NCBI GenBank assembly: GCA_947174995.1
Contig: CAMWLC010000001.1
Coordinates: 62,001-126,000, forward strand
Direction: 5' to 3'
DNA: 64,000 nucleotides
Source: an uncultured Porphyromonadaceae bacterium
GTDB taxonomy: Bacteria > Bacteroidota > Bacteroidia > Bacteroidales > Muribaculaceae
Each line of letters opens with the position of its first letter. The stretch's first letter is position 1. A program made the position numbers and the translations under genes. The notes below the pieces were generated by a model, which saw only the letters and a list, made by a program, of their open reading frames with translations, did not search any database and was not told where the DNA came from. Below, piece after piece: positions 25,572 to 35,995 of this stretch.

Positions 25572-28500
25572 GACACGCGTCAGAACTGTTAATGGAGGCC
25601 TTGTTGATGTTGGAGCACTGTATGGGGTTGAAGTCCAGAGTGAAGTAGTTGATGTCGAGGCCGGCGGCATCTTTGTCGGTATCCTCGCGGTCAGGAGCGT
25701 ATGGGTCGGAGGTGCGGTTGTAGAACCAGTAGATTGCACCTTGACCCCGGAACAGCGTGTAGAAGAGTTTCATGTAGACATAAACAGTCGCTGCCGAGCG
25801 GTTATAGAATCGTCCGGCACCCGCATATTTCAAGAGCGCGTGACGCTTTGACAGGTCATGCAGTCCGGTGTTTTGACGACGACCGTAGCCCGAGGCACCG
25901 ATAGGGAAGAAAATCTGCGCGCCGGTGTCGTGGTTATAGACGAAACATCCTCTCATGCCATATTGCTGATGGCTGAGGAAGCCCTTGTAGCCGTAGACCT
26001 CATTGATGTTCTGAAGGGTGGTGGTGGCTTCATCACCATATAGGATGCCGTAGGAGAAAGAGTTGTTGACGTTGTCGCGCAGTTTCTTGACATCCGCCAC
26101 TTCCATCATCCTTGCGACGGTGCCGTCGTCAAGGGTGATTCTGTTGGAGTCCATGAAGGGGTCATTTGCGCTGAGGCTTCCGATATCTCCCCATTTTTTC
26201 GTAACGTCGCTTCCCGCGATGGCGAAATCAGTGTTGGAGGCATCCTTGAAATCGGTAGGCACCACATTAATCCAGGGATTCTTGTCGTTGTAGTTGTTGG
26301 AGGATGCGATGGGGTATTCCCATTTCCCGTATCTGAACATGGAGCCTTCGTCCATGGGCGTAACGGTCTCACGGGTTGCTGTCTCCATATTGTAGGTGTG
26401 CCAGTAAGGGTCTCCGTTATTGAGCTGAATGGGTACGTAGCCCTGTCTCACAAGAATCTTGTGGGAGCAGGAATAATCGTGGTATTTGATCTCGATTATT
26501 CCGAAGCGGGAGGCCGACGGGGAGGAGAGCACGCCGGCCGGGCGGTAGTCAAACTCTATCCTTGACCCGCGTGAGCCGTATATCTTCTGGCGACCACCGT
26601 TGAGGAGCACCCAGTCTGCGCCGAGAATCACCTCGGCGCTCCATCCGCCCCTTGATTCGAGTACATGGAACGTGTCGTTGTCATCGCCGTCTATAAGGTT
26701 CAGGGCCACGTGGAAGGGGCGCGAATTATTCCACGCCCTCCATACACCGGTGGGATTACCTGCACGAACTACCTGCACTATGTTGATTTCTCGTTTCACC
26801 GGCTCCTTCCTACCCTCCATGTAGATCTCGTAAAGCACCTTGGCCCTGCGCTGGTAGGCCGTGAAGGGGTTCTGACCTGTATAGGCCGTAGTCTTTGCAA
26901 GGTTACGCTCACGGGTATAGAGGGGGAGGATAAGATGAGTGTAGTCCTGGCCGGAGATATTGTCGCGGGTGTAGCTCCACGAACCATGGTCACCCTCATT
27001 CATCACGGCACTGTTGACATTGCCAAGATTGTAGGTGCGAGTATAGAGAGCAACGTCGCGTGCATCCTTGGCATGCGTCTTGTCGCCGGTCCAGTAGCTC
27101 AGCAGGTAGGGGTTCTGTGAATTTTCATCTGTGCCGGGACTCACGAATGTGCCGATTGCGTCCCCGATGGGCTGATAGAGGGTGAGAAAGCCGAGGGCCG
27201 TGATTTTGGGCACAGCCGGGTTTGTTGTCCCCTGGATATTCCCTTTGTACTGATCGGGAATGTCGGCGATTACCGATTCCCAGGCCGGGGCATTCACATC
27301 TTGCCACATCTGGCTCGGATACCAGTTGTTTTGCACGATGGTTGCCTTCACCTTCGTCACCTTTCCTTTAGCCTTGATGGGGAGGGAAAGCGACTCGTTA
27401 TATCCGTAAGATATATAGTATGGATTGGGGATGTAGACATCGTCATCCATGGCCTTATACTCGATGTGCCAGTCCACCTCATTGGCGCGTCCCCTGAGGC
27501 AGAGCGTAAGCTTGTAGTGGAAATTGCGTTCCGCGTCATAATTGTGGGTGATGTCTCGGCCGAGCATGAAGCGGTAGATGATCGGGCCCTCGCTCGCCTC
27601 TCCCTGTATGCGGTTGACGTAATATCCGCGCACCTCGACGTAAGTGCCGAGAGGCTTGTTGTCCTTGAAATGATCGTTGCCCGGCGTCCCGCTCAGGGGA
27701 GAGTCCACGATGCCATCCGGGATGTTGTTACCGTTCTCGTCCGTAGCGTCCTGTAGCTTGCTCTCACCCTCACCCTGGAGGTTCTCATAGAAGAAGAGGG
27801 CTTTCGCGGAGTTGGAATGTGTCAGCGAGCTAAGGTGAGGAAACCTAAGGCAGTCGTCAAAGGAATCCTTGCGGTCGAAGGAGAAATTGCTTTTGGAGAG
27901 TTCGGGCCAATTCTCGCGGTACGTGGCCCATTCCGATACGGGACGGTCAATATCGTTATCACCGCAGAAGGCGAGCACCTGGGAGGTCTGTATCAGTCCC
28001 TCCTCTGACGTCACGGCGCCTCCCGCCAAAATAGGAGCCTCCTTGGCCAGATCGTGAATCCTCACGTCATGGATATAGACCGAGATATTGTCTGAAAGTT
28101 CGCTTGCATCGAAGGTGACAGTCACTTTCGACACCATACGGCGTAGCCAGCAGTGAAGGATGTTCAGTCCTTTGGTGACGGTGACTGTATTGCCGTCGCC
28201 GTTTATCTTGAGATTTCCCTCCTTGTCGGGAGACACACTCTGAGGTGACTCTGATTTTCCGTTCTCATCAGCATTCACCACGTAGCCCGTCAGTTCGCTG
28301 TTGGCCGCAATATTGCCATCAGACCACTCACGCTTCATCTCGCAGAACTCGCGGCGTGAGGGGGTATCCGATGCCCCGGCGGGAAAGAGCGAACGGAGGT
28401 AATCTCCGGTGGTCTCTATAAGGTTTCCCTGTGCGTCATAGCGGCGCATATTGGAGAGGGCATAGACATAATATGTGCCGAGGGGAAGGTCGAGATCGCA

Positions 28501-28866
28501 GCTGAGTCTTTTGGTAGTCACCTCCCCGGCAAGAACTCCGTTGGAGGCATCGGCCGGGACGCGGTCGATGTCCTCGACCCTGCATTTTGTGGCGATATCT
28601 ATTTCCTGCATGGAGTGGAAATTGCCTCCCTTGTCGAAAATCACGAGCCAGAGGTCTTCGATGTCCTTCACGGCATCACCGTTGAAGGTGGAGCGGGTCA
28701 GAGCCTCGGAGGCAGGAGCGAAATCCACGCAGAGCCTCACGGAGGTGGTCTCGTCGGAGATGCCTCCGCGCAGGTAGTCCAGATCATCGCGGCAGCCGGT
28801 GAGGACCGCCGCGAGAAGCAGGAGCATGAATGTCGCGGTCTGAATGAGTGTATATTTTCGTTTCAT
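25537..28866 (-). CDS. large fimbrillin-like lipoprotein (DUF4906-type), possible tip adhesin
   Basis: 1109 residues from the ATG at 28866. The signal peptide ends in a lipobox with Cys25 (LTGC), followed by Arg58 (LTRST) 33 residues later, the likely maturation site. A fimbrillin-like module ends near a strand with NFHYKLTLCLRGRANEVDWH, and a long beta-rich extension follows with repeated W-rich strands. I assign it to DUF4906-type proteins with moderate confidence. It is the last gene of the minus-strand fimbrial operon, 14 bases after the previous one, and its end overlaps argH. Size and position suggest a tip or adhesive subunit. No terminator is seen. Confidence 0.72.
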   Translation of the reverse strand: MKRKYTLIQTATFMLLLLAAVLTGCRDDLDYLRGGISDETTSVRLCVDFAPASEALTRSTFNGDAVKDIEDLWLVIFDKGGNFHSMQEIDIATKCRVEDIDRVPADASNGVLAGEVTTKRLSCDLDLPLGTYYVYALSNMRRYDAQGNLIETTGDYLRSLFPAGASDTPSRREFCEMKREWSDGNIAANSELTGYVVNADENGKSESPQSVSPDKEGNLKINGDGNTVTVTKGLNILHCWLRRMVSKVTVTFDASELSDNISVYIHDVRIHDLAKEAPILAGGAVTSEEGLIQTSQVLAFCGDNDIDRPVSEWATYRENWPELSKSNFSFDRKDSFDDCLRFPHLSSLTHSNSAKALFFYENLQGEGESKLQDATDENGNNIPDGIVDSPLSGTPGNDHFKDNKPLGTYVEVRGYYVNRIQGEASEGPIIYRFMLGRDITHNYDAERNFHYKLTLCLRGRANEVDWHIEYKAMDDDVYIPNPYYISYGYNESLSLPIKAKGKVTKVKATIVQNNWYPSQMWQDVNAPAWESVIADIPDQYKGNIQGTTNPAVPKITALGFLTLYQPIGDAIGTFVSPGTDENSQNPYLLSYWTGDKTHAKDARDVALYTRTYNLGNVNSAVMNEGDHGSWSYTRDNISGQDYTHLILPLYTRERNLAKTTAYTGQNPFTAYQRRAKVLYEIYMEGRKEPVKREINIVQVVRAGNPTGVWRAWNNSRPFHVALNLIDGDDNDTFHVLESRGGWSAEVILGADWVLLNGGRQKIYGSRGSRIEFDYRPAGVLSSPSASRFGIIEIKYHDYSCSHKILVRQGYVPIQLNNGDPYWHTYNMETATRETVTPMDEGSMFRYGKWEYPIASSNNYNDKNPWINVVPTDFKDASNTDFAIAGSDVTKKWGDIGSLSANDPFMDSNRITLDDGTVARMMEVADVKKLRDNVNNSFSYGILYGDEATTTLQNINEVYGYKGFLSHQQYGMRGCFVYNHDTGAQIFFPIGASGYGRRQNTGLHDLSKRHALLKYAGAGRFYNRSAATVYVYMKLFYTLFRGQGAIYWFYNRTSDPYAPDREDTDKDAAGLDINYFTLDFNPIQCSNINKASINSSDACLIRLVQDTPPN

Positions 28867-28880
28867 TACAGTCTGTTGGC

Positions 28881-31145
28881 TTAATATATGACTTCCTTCT
28901 CGCCGTCGGCATCGATCACGTAAGTGTCTCTCCATCCGGCGTCAGTCCAGTCCCAGTCTCCGTCGCTTTTACGCTGGCGGAGCTTGATGTAAGTCTTTCC
29001 GTTTTTCAAATAGCTGTCCACGATCATCTTTGATGAATTGTGGGTGGCGTGTGTGGCCTTGGCGTCATCCGTGGCCTCGAGGGAGCGCGAAATTAGGTTG
29101 CCCCATTGGTCATAACAGGAGTAGACGTTGAGATTGTCATATCCTGCGTGATTGTTGTCGAAACCGGCTGCACGCCATCCGTCGATCGAGAAGAAATCCC
29201 AATCGTATCGTCCGGCCGAGGAGTTGTAGCTGAAGGTCTGTGATGAGCCATCGGTGAAGAAGCGGTATCTGAGTAACCTGGGCATAGCATCGGTCTTTTC
29301 ATATACCTCAACCACCTCCTGCACCTCTCCGAGAGCATTGGCTATTTCCTCATGGTCTTTCCAGAGAGTGGCATCACCCTCCTCCACGAGGACGGTGAGT
29401 ATGCGATCGGTATCCTTCTCGCCATCCTTGACGTCATAGACCACGAGGATGGTCTGCAAAGGCACCTTTCCGTTCTCATAGTCAAGATAATAGATCTTGA
29501 AGAGGTCGGGATTAGCCGCATCGGTTTTCGTCCAGACGGTTTTGGTGCCCCCGGCGCCGGCGGTGCGGTCTGCGTTCTCGGTGCTCCCTGCCCATTGCTC
29601 GACGAGGTTGGCGAAGCGGTCGAACAGCATGTACTTCCCCTTCTCGCGGCGGGTCTGGTCTTTCTCTGTCGCGGCGGTCTTGGGAGTATCGTAGATGAAA
29701 CAACGGGTCATGCGGCCGTTCTCATCGTAGTAGTTCCAGCCGGTGCGCAGGAAGTCCTGGCGTTCGCCCGTGGGGCGACCCTTGGCGTCGTAAAACTCCC
29801 TGAACCGGAGCACATCGTTGAACATCACCTCCACATAACTCATGTCGCCGATGATGATGTCCTTGAGCAAGGCGGTCTCGTCGGGTTCGTAAGGTATGAC
29901 CTTGATTAACTTTCCGTTCTCGTCGCGCACCAGGATATTGCCGTCGCGGTCGCGCTCCATTCCGAAATCGGGACGCAGTTCGGCCAGCGCGTAGGGCTGG
30001 AGGTCGACTATGAGATTGGTGGGGGATTTCCTGACGTTGTATCGATACCACACGTTGCGGGCGATGTTGAAATACTGCCCCTCCTTCATCCCCTCGCCGA
30101 GGTCGGAATAATACTTGAACTCCAGGAGCGCGGACTCCTCCATAAGGTTTCCCTTACGGTCGGGCACCTCGAAGGTGAGGTGCATCTCGGCGCGGTTGTC
30201 GCGCGGAGCGCCATCGGCGGTGAGATTCAGATATTCGGGCACATAGAGTATGTGCGCGTTCCTGTCGTCGGGCCGCGCTACGAATCTCACGCTCTCCCCG
30301 CTCTCGCATCCGGCAGGGATGTGGAGAGGAATTTTCGACGACGTGAGGTCTCCGAAGGAGGAGGACACGTAATGGCTGGCGAACTCAATCCCCGTCGGGG
30401 CCTTGAATCCGCACGTGTTGTGGCGGCTGAGCGTCACCTCCTTGAGCCGGCAGCCCCCGGGGTCGGAATATCCGTTGAAGGTGGCGTCGATCTCTATTTT
30501 GGAATAGGCGCGGAGCAGATGTATGACATCCATCTGAGCCTGATGGGTAAACTGATTGAATATGAACGTCTGCGGGTCCGTCACGCCGAAGAGTGGGATG
30601 CGGTTGTCGGGTGAGGGCATCTGCCCGGCGAGGGTGTATTCAAACACTCCCCCCTGCGACTCGCAGATGTCGCGCACGGTGGTGACACCCGGTTCGCGGG
30701 GTATGTAATACTCTCCCCAGTTGGCGAGGGCGAGCACCTTGACGTCGGATTTATGCGCGAGTTCCTGCGTGATGTATCCCTCCACGTAATAGGTGGAGAC
30801 AAGATTGATCTCGTCGTCGGAGGCCTTGGAGATGGATTTCACCTGGAGGGTCTCCACAAATTTCCCCTCCTTGTCGAAGAAGAGGAAACGATAGTCCTCT
30901 GAGGGGAGGTCGATGTAGCTTTCCCAATGCTCGCCGGGAGCTGTGGACTCGCCGTCGGCGCGGGTTGTGGCCGAGAGGGCCGGTATGCTGATGGTGAAGA
31001 CAGCGGTGAGGGTCCCTTCGGGCACCGCTGAGGGAGCACCGCCGGAGCCGAAATCGTCGGCCGTGCAACCCCCTGCGAGCACACCGACCGCGCACACGGA
31101 AATGAGTCCGCGTGCTGCCAGGTGTCTTATGGTTATGGTCGACAT
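28881..31145 (-). CDS. fimbrillin-like accessory lipoprotein with long C-terminal extension
   Basis: 754 residues from the ATG at 31145, giving a signal peptide with lipobox GGC (Cys27). Arg62 (TTRAD) lies 35 residues later. The fimbrillin-like module ends near residue 385 at VDLQPYALAELRPDF. About 370 more residues follow, rich in Asp/Asn-Gly turns such as DRDGNILVRDENGKLIKVI and YYDENGRMTR, which recall YD/Rhs-type repeats. The extension is probably a ligand-binding or tip part. It lies between the Mfa2-like anchor gene and the DUF4906 gene. Confidence 0.7.
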   Translation of the reverse strand: MSTITIRHLAARGLISVCAVGVLAGGCTADDFGSGGAPSAVPEGTLTAVFTISIPALSATTRADGESTAPGEHWESYIDLPSEDYRFLFFDKEGKFVETLQVKSISKASDDEINLVSTYYVEGYITQELAHKSDVKVLALANWGEYYIPREPGVTTVRDICESQGGVFEYTLAGQMPSPDNRIPLFGVTDPQTFIFNQFTHQAQMDVIHLLRAYSKIEIDATFNGYSDPGGCRLKEVTLSRHNTCGFKAPTGIEFASHYVSSSFGDLTSSKIPLHIPAGCESGESVRFVARPDDRNAHILYVPEYLNLTADGAPRDNRAEMHLTFEVPDRKGNLMEESALLEFKYYSDLGEGMKEGQYFNIARNVWYRYNVRKSPTNLIVDLQPYALAELRPDFGMERDRDGNILVRDENGKLIKVIPYEPDETALLKDIIIGDMSYVEVMFNDVLRFREFYDAKGRPTGERQDFLRTGWNYYDENGRMTRCFIYDTPKTAATEKDQTRREKGKYMLFDRFANLVEQWAGSTENADRTAGAGGTKTVWTKTDAANPDLFKIYYLDYENGKVPLQTILVVYDVKDGEKDTDRILTVLVEEGDATLWKDHEEIANALGEVQEVVEVYEKTDAMPRLLRYRFFTDGSSQTFSYNSSAGRYDWDFFSIDGWRAAGFDNNHAGYDNLNVYSCYDQWGNLISRSLEATDDAKATHATHNSSKMIVDSYLKNGKTYIKLRQRKSDGDWDWTDAGWRDTYVIDADGEKEVIY

Positions 31146-31192
31146 TGTCTTCAAATTAGTTGGGGTTCGGGTTAAGGGGTGGGGGGAGTCAC

Positions 31193-32248
31193 TTAGATTT
31201 CGACGCCTTGGATGATAACCTTGTAGGAGTTTACGTAGATGTGGCTTCTGTACCATCCCCCTTCATCGTCGAGGAAGAAGATGAGGTTGTAGTCATCCTG
31301 ACGGTCGAGATATTCCTGGTCCTGGAGATGGCGGTGCTGACCCTTGACCATCAGAGCGAAATCGATGAGCGGGAGCGACAGCACATGGGAGCCATCCTTT
31401 TTGGCTACGTTTATGGTCACTTCGTTTCCCTTCACGAGGCGGGATGTGCGAAGGTCGGCGATAGCTGCCGAGGCCATCGTCTGCGCCTTCGATAGGGAAG
31501 AGGAGCCGGGAGGCGTGATGGTGCCGTCAGGCTGCTCCACGCCGGCGGAGGCGGTGCCGGTCCACCAGGGATGATACGAGATACAGTCATCTTCAAGCAG
31601 GGAGTTGTCCCAGTCAAGATGGCCGTTGGCTCCGCTGACAGTGAAAATGAAGTCGTCAGGATTCACAGGTTTTCCCCGATAATGCTGAAGCACGATGTGG
31701 ACATCGTTGGTGTTCTTTTTCAGCTCCACGGTGTGGATATGCACTCCCTGCTTATCGGTGAACTCCTCCGCCATCAGCGTGCCGTGATAGAGATGGTCAA
31801 TGCGCGTGCTGAGATGATGGGGGTCATCGGCGGGGGCTGTCTCGTCTCGGGCCACGAGTCTGCACGTGAGGGATTCGCGTGACGTGCCTCCGGATTCATT
31901 CACGGAGAAATGGGTTTTGTGACCGGGGCCGCACCAGGCTACCAGCTCATACGTACCCGGCTTGACATCCACGTCCATAAGGTATCCCGGAGAGGACACC
32001 GCCGGGCTGTCGTCATGACGGCTCCACACCACCTCTCCCGTCTCGGGGTCTATGACATATAGGGACACTTCCCCCACTTCGCTTGCGAAAGCGTCGGAGG
32101 GATGGAGATGGTAGTCGAATATGAAGCGGACCTTGTGATACGGATCGCAATCCCCCTCTTCATCATAAATAAGGGAGTCGCATCCGCTCAGGAACGCGGC
32201 CATGAGGCCGAGGCCCAGGAGGTATATTGGATATAACAGGGTTTTCAC
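31193..32248 (-). CDS. Mfa2/FimB family fimbrial anchor lipoprotein
   Basis: 351 residues, typical for the family. The signal peptide ends at LSGC with Cys23, followed by DSLIYDEEGDCDP, a hallmark of FimB/Mfa2 proteins. Two beta-sandwich domains follow, the second ending YRSHIYVNSYKVIIQGVEI. There is no Arg cleavage motif after the lipobox, so it should keep its lipid and anchor the fibre in the outer membrane, also setting its length. It lies 116 bases after the major fimbrillin gene, beyond an intercistronic hairpin. Confidence 0.9.
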   Translation of the reverse strand: MKTLLYPIYLLGLGLMAAFLSGCDSLIYDEEGDCDPYHKVRFIFDYHLHPSDAFASEVGEVSLYVIDPETGEVVWSRHDDSPAVSSPGYLMDVDVKPGTYELVAWCGPGHKTHFSVNESGGTSRESLTCRLVARDETAPADDPHHLSTRIDHLYHGTLMAEEFTDKQGVHIHTVELKKNTNDVHIVLQHYRGKPVNPDDFIFTVSGANGHLDWDNSLLEDDCISYHPWWTGTASAGVEQPDGTITPPGSSSLSKAQTMASAAIADLRTSRLVKGNEVTINVAKKDGSHVLSLPLIDFALMVKGQHRHLQDQEYLDRQDDYNLIFFLDDEGGWYRSHIYVNSYKVIIQGVEI

Positions 32249-32285
32249 TTCAGTTCAGGTTAATTAGTTGAGAACTTTTTTCTGT

Positions 32286-32316
32286 TACGCCGGAGGGTAT
32301 TCAGCCCTCCGGCGTA
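32286..32316 (-). promoter_or_regulatory. hairpin between major fimbrillin and anchor genes
   Basis: A 12-bp perfect stem (32286-32297 with 32305-32316) and a 7-base loop. On the minus strand it is followed by an A-rich, not T-rich, run, so it is more likely a stability or attenuation element that keeps the anchor message lower than the fimbrillin message. Confidence 0.6.
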
Positions 32317-32364
32317 TGGATCGGACAAGTCGGCGCCGGAGCATCGGCATGTCACGGGATAGGC

Positions 32365-34386
32365 TTAGTCAAGATCCACGTCCTGGCTTACGATCTTCCA
32401 GGCAAGAACCTTCAGGTTGGCAGCGACCATGAGGGAGGGATCCTTCGGGTCGTTGGGGATGATGATTTCGCCGTTGTCATCTTGCGAGCCCTCGCCGGGG
32501 TTGAAGATACCGAGACCTACACTGAGCAGCTTGTTGATGGTGAGTTTGTACCAGTGATTGCGCACCAGGCCGTAGTAGCCCTCCTTATATCCCGTTGTGG
32601 CATCCGTGCCGACGAGCTTGTTGTGCTCGATGGGGATGGGATAGTAGGAGGCGCCTCCGGTGTAGGCCATGGCGTCGCCGCGGTTTTCGGTGATGTTGAG
32701 GGCCTTCTCGAGGGCTGCCGTGGCGAGGCTGAGATTGTTGGCCGCGTCAAAGGAGGTGAAGGTGCCGTCGGCATTGCGGGTGGCGTATACCATCGCCGCG
32801 CCGTTCTCTCCGGTGGCGGGAAGGTTGGGAACAACCTTTACCATACCGGTGCCCTTGCCGCTTGCGGCGAGCTTGACCATGGAGGCGTCAACCTGACGGA
32901 ACACGCTCTCCTTGCTGTAAGTCGTCTTCACGGAGCCGTCGGGGAGGGTCTCGGTGGTGGAGCTACCCTTTTCCTCCACGAGATACCATACGTTGAGGTT
33001 GTTGATGGTGTTGGCGTTGCCGAGCACGTAGCTGAGGTAGCCGCGGCTGTTGACGCCGTTGGCGTTGCGGTCGTCACGCAGGTAGAGCACGCCGTTGGTG
33101 GCGCGGATCATGTCGAGATCCTTGCCGCTCTTGTCGCAGAGGCGGGCCTTGAGCACTACGTGAGACACGCATGAGGGCACCACGAGATTCTCCTTGGTGT
33201 AGAACTCGGGCTTGTTAGTGAACTCGTTGGCATAGCGCACGCCGAGATTGTCGGCGATGTCATTGTAGCTCACATAGTCAAGCGTGCCGGGAGTCACCAC
33301 GCGGTTGCCCTCTCCGTCCACAGTCACCTGGGGAAGCTGCACGGCCTGGCCGTAGCCGATGCCGGCGCCCCAGAAGGAGCGGTAGAGACCGGGATTGTTC
33401 CAGTTGGTCCAGGGGGTGTGGAGAGACGAGCTGAAGCTGAAGTTGTCAAACTGCTTGGAGAAATAGGACTTGGGAGCCGTGGCGTTGAGGTCCCATCCGA
33501 GAATCTCCACGTAGATGTCGGTGGCGCCTTCCACGGGCTCACCCTCGTTGTTGGGGGTGCCGGAAACGGTGGCCTCCAGCTTGTAGATGTCGTGGCTCTT
33601 GCCGGCCTCGTCGGTGTAGGTGCTCTTGTTGGGGAGATTGCCGAGCACTACCTCCACCTTGGCTGCGAGACGCTCCACGTAAACCTGCACGGTCTCGGGA
33701 GCATTGTCGCCGGGCATCTCGAAGTCCTCGTCGGAGGGCTGTCCCTCCACGAAGTTGCGGGGCTGGAGCACGGTGGCGTAATAGAAGGAGTCGAGGTGGT
33801 TGGGCGTGAGCTTGTTGCCGTTGGCGTCCTCGGTCTCGCCGTCGTAGTAGGACGTTGTGGTCATCACGAACCGGCCCTGAGCCTCGGTATTGTTGGTGTT
33901 CTGCCAGTTGTAGAGTTTCGTAGCGGTGGCCTCGAGAGTAGCCTCGGGAGTGAAGCCGTCGCCGTTGAGCACCGTGAGCATGTAGCGGGGGTTCTCCTCG
34001 TTCTCCTTGAGGTTTTCGAGCACCACTACGGTGTTGCCGTTGAGGGTGATGTTGTCAGTGGTGGAGCCGGAGAGATTGCCGCCGTTCCATACGGATGCCT
34101 CGCACATGTAGGTGCCGGAAGCATTGAAGAAGAAGAAACGGGCGCTGTTGATGGCATACTCGTTGGCATCGCCGTCGTCGAAATTGCCGTCGTCGAAATC
34201 CTCGGGATTCTCACCGGCGCGTGTTCCCATACCGCTGGTGACGTCGCGCAGGTTCACGGTCATGTAGGCGCTTCTGCCCTCCCCGGCGGGGTTGTCGGGC
34301 GTAACATCGATGTCGTTGCTGCACGCGGTCAGCACGCCGAAGGCACCGGCACCGATGAGAAATTTGGCAAAGTTGTCAAGTTTCAT
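32365..34386 (-). CDS. Mfa1-type major fimbrillin lipoprotein
   Basis: 673 residues. Signal peptide with lipobox LTAC (Cys22), then AYMTVNLRD and Arg56 in MGTRAGE, 34 residues after the Cys, the expected cut that frees the mature N-terminus. The rest is two beta domains with the family feature NHWYKLTINKLLSVGLG and a C-terminal strand NLKVLAWKIVSQDVDLD, the kind that completes the next subunit in type V pili. It lies in the third position of the minus operon after the DUF3868 gene, before the anchor. Probably the main shaft protein of this fibre. Confidence 0.88.
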   Translation of the reverse strand: MKLDNFAKFLIGAGAFGVLTACSNDIDVTPDNPAGEGRSAYMTVNLRDVTSGMGTRAGENPEDFDDGNFDDGDANEYAINSARFFFFNASGTYMCEASVWNGGNLSGSTTDNITLNGNTVVVLENLKENEENPRYMLTVLNGDGFTPEATLEATATKLYNWQNTNNTEAQGRFVMTTTSYYDGETEDANGNKLTPNHLDSFYYATVLQPRNFVEGQPSDEDFEMPGDNAPETVQVYVERLAAKVEVVLGNLPNKSTYTDEAGKSHDIYKLEATVSGTPNNEGEPVEGATDIYVEILGWDLNATAPKSYFSKQFDNFSFSSSLHTPWTNWNNPGLYRSFWGAGIGYGQAVQLPQVTVDGEGNRVVTPGTLDYVSYNDIADNLGVRYANEFTNKPEFYTKENLVVPSCVSHVVLKARLCDKSGKDLDMIRATNGVLYLRDDRNANGVNSRGYLSYVLGNANTINNLNVWYLVEEKGSSTTETLPDGSVKTTYSKESVFRQVDASMVKLAASGKGTGMVKVVPNLPATGENGAAMVYATRNADGTFTSFDAANNLSLATAALEKALNITENRGDAMAYTGGASYYPIPIEHNKLVGTDATTGYKEGYYGLVRNHWYKLTINKLLSVGLGIFNPGEGSQDDNGEIIIPNDPKDPSLMVAANLKVLAWKIVSQDVDLD

Positions 34387-34449
34387 AGTTAAAGTATTAT
34401 AGTTAAATTGAATATTCCTTGCTTGGGTTGGTATGATATGTTTCGGATC

Positions 34450-35976
34450 TTATTCGTCATCCTCCTCTATGAGGTATGTGATGACTTCGCGCACTCCGCT
34501 CTCGCGGATGTCGTCGATCTTCTGCGCGGCGTCCGCCACTCCGAGGGCGCGGGCCTTCTCCAGGAAGAAGAGGGCGCGTTCCTTGTCTTCGTTCATGGCG
34601 GCCAATATACCTCTCGAGTAATAGGCCTCGCCGCTTTCTCCGGCGTGGTTGAGCTTCTCGGAAGCCTCCTTTGTCTGTCCGCGGCGCATCAGGATGTTTG
34701 CCGCGTTGACGGCCGCCTGCTCGTCGTGGGGATGGATGTCCGAGGCAAGCAGGAGCACGGTCTCGAACTCGTTGCTCCCCTCGGGATAGGTCTGGGCTAT
34801 GCGGTAGAAGTCCACCGGGCGGAGATTGCGGGGATTCTCCTGGAAGACCCTCTTGAGGTCGTTGATGTCCACGTAGGTGCGGATTTTGTAGCGCACAGTG
34901 TAGTCGGAGTGACGCAGGGCCGGGTAGACTGTCTTCAGTATATAGTCATACTCCTTGGGGAAGCGGCTCTTGATGGCTCTGTCCTTGGGGTCGGGAGCGA
35001 GGTTTGAATTGACTATTTCGAGGATGGCGTCGCGGTTGGCGATGTCGGAGGTCTCGAGCCAGTTGCGCAGACCCTCCCAGTCTTCCGGCTCATAGTCGGT
35101 GTGCATGATTTCGGGATCGAAATTATACATCTGCCGCACATACTCCTTGAGGGCTTCGGTACGTCCCATGGCGAGACGCACGTTGTTCTCGTAGCTTCCC
35201 TCGGGGGAGGCGTAACCTTTGACGGTGAGGCGAGTGATCACGGCGTCCGGATCATTGTGGATGAAATCTATTGACTCTATGATCTTCTTGAGCTCGACGG
35301 GGTTGCCGCGATAGTTCTCGTCGATATACGTCTTGTTGACTATGAAGTCAATGAAGGCCCGGCCCTGCGCCTCGCGCTCTATGGTGCTGTCTCCGGTCAG
35401 GGCGATGTATCCGCGGGTGTTGGTTTCCTTGCGGGCGCGGCGTGCGATGGTGCCGATCTGCGCCAGGGGGGTGTCACACAGGGGCTTCACGGGGCGGCAG
35501 CAATCCTGGGTTTCCTCGCGTATATATATGTAGGAGTCCTCCATCCATACGTTCCAAGGCACGGAGCGCTCGTAGACCAGCTCTCCCTTGGCTCCGGCGC
35601 GGTAGATAGGTTCGCCGGCGGCGATGTCGCCGTTGCGCAGGTGTGAATAGTAGCGGTTGCGTCCCGCTATGGTGATGGGGGAGAGGACTATGCTGTCGGA
35701 CACCTCGGGATTGTTGCTGCGGATGACGGGGGTAAAGACCACCCGGCGGTCACGTCCCGGCTTGACGCGGCGGGGATTGATCTCGAAGCGCAGGTTGAGG
35801 GTGCTGTCCGCGTGCGCCACCTTGATCTCGCTGACGCGGAGCAGCGAGGGCGTCTCGGTCTCAACTCTCTTTCCGGGAGCCGACACCTCCGCGCTCCCGT
35901 CGGCAGTGAGGGCGTGGGCGGGCACGAAGGGCGTGAGGCCCATGAGCATGGCGGAGAAAAGATTCTTGCGTGTCAT
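34450..35976 (-). CDS. DUF3868/OmpA-like fimbrial-locus protein with TPR-like C-terminus
   Basis: 508 residues with a signal peptide (MTRKNLFSAMLMGLTPFVPAHA). The N-terminal 170 residues match DUF3868-type proteins (PWNVWMEDSYIYI region). An OmpA-C-like segment follows near 250-300 (TVKGYASPEGSYENNVRLAM), which may bind peptidoglycan. The last 120 residues look like TPR helices (AAVNAANILMRRG, EAYYSRGILAAMNEDKERAL). Such genes accompany Bacteroidales fimbrial clusters and probably help assembly or envelope attachment; the exact role is unknown. It has a paralogue at 37746-39182. Confidence 0.8.
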   Translation of the reverse strand: MTRKNLFSAMLMGLTPFVPAHALTADGSAEVSAPGKRVETETPSLLRVSEIKVAHADSTLNLRFEINPRRVKPGRDRRVVFTPVIRSNNPEVSDSIVLSPITIAGRNRYYSHLRNGDIAAGEPIYRAGAKGELVYERSVPWNVWMEDSYIYIREETQDCCRPVKPLCDTPLAQIGTIARRARKETNTRGYIALTGDSTIEREAQGRAFIDFIVNKTYIDENYRGNPVELKKIIESIDFIHNDPDAVITRLTVKGYASPEGSYENNVRLAMGRTEALKEYVRQMYNFDPEIMHTDYEPEDWEGLRNWLETSDIANRDAILEIVNSNLAPDPKDRAIKSRFPKEYDYILKTVYPALRHSDYTVRYKIRTYVDINDLKRVFQENPRNLRPVDFYRIAQTYPEGSNEFETVLLLASDIHPHDEQAAVNAANILMRRGQTKEASEKLNHAGESGEAYYSRGILAAMNEDKERALFFLEKARALGVADAAQKIDDIRESGVREVITYLIEEDDE

Positions 35977-35995
35977 CTTTGGAGGGTGTGTAAAG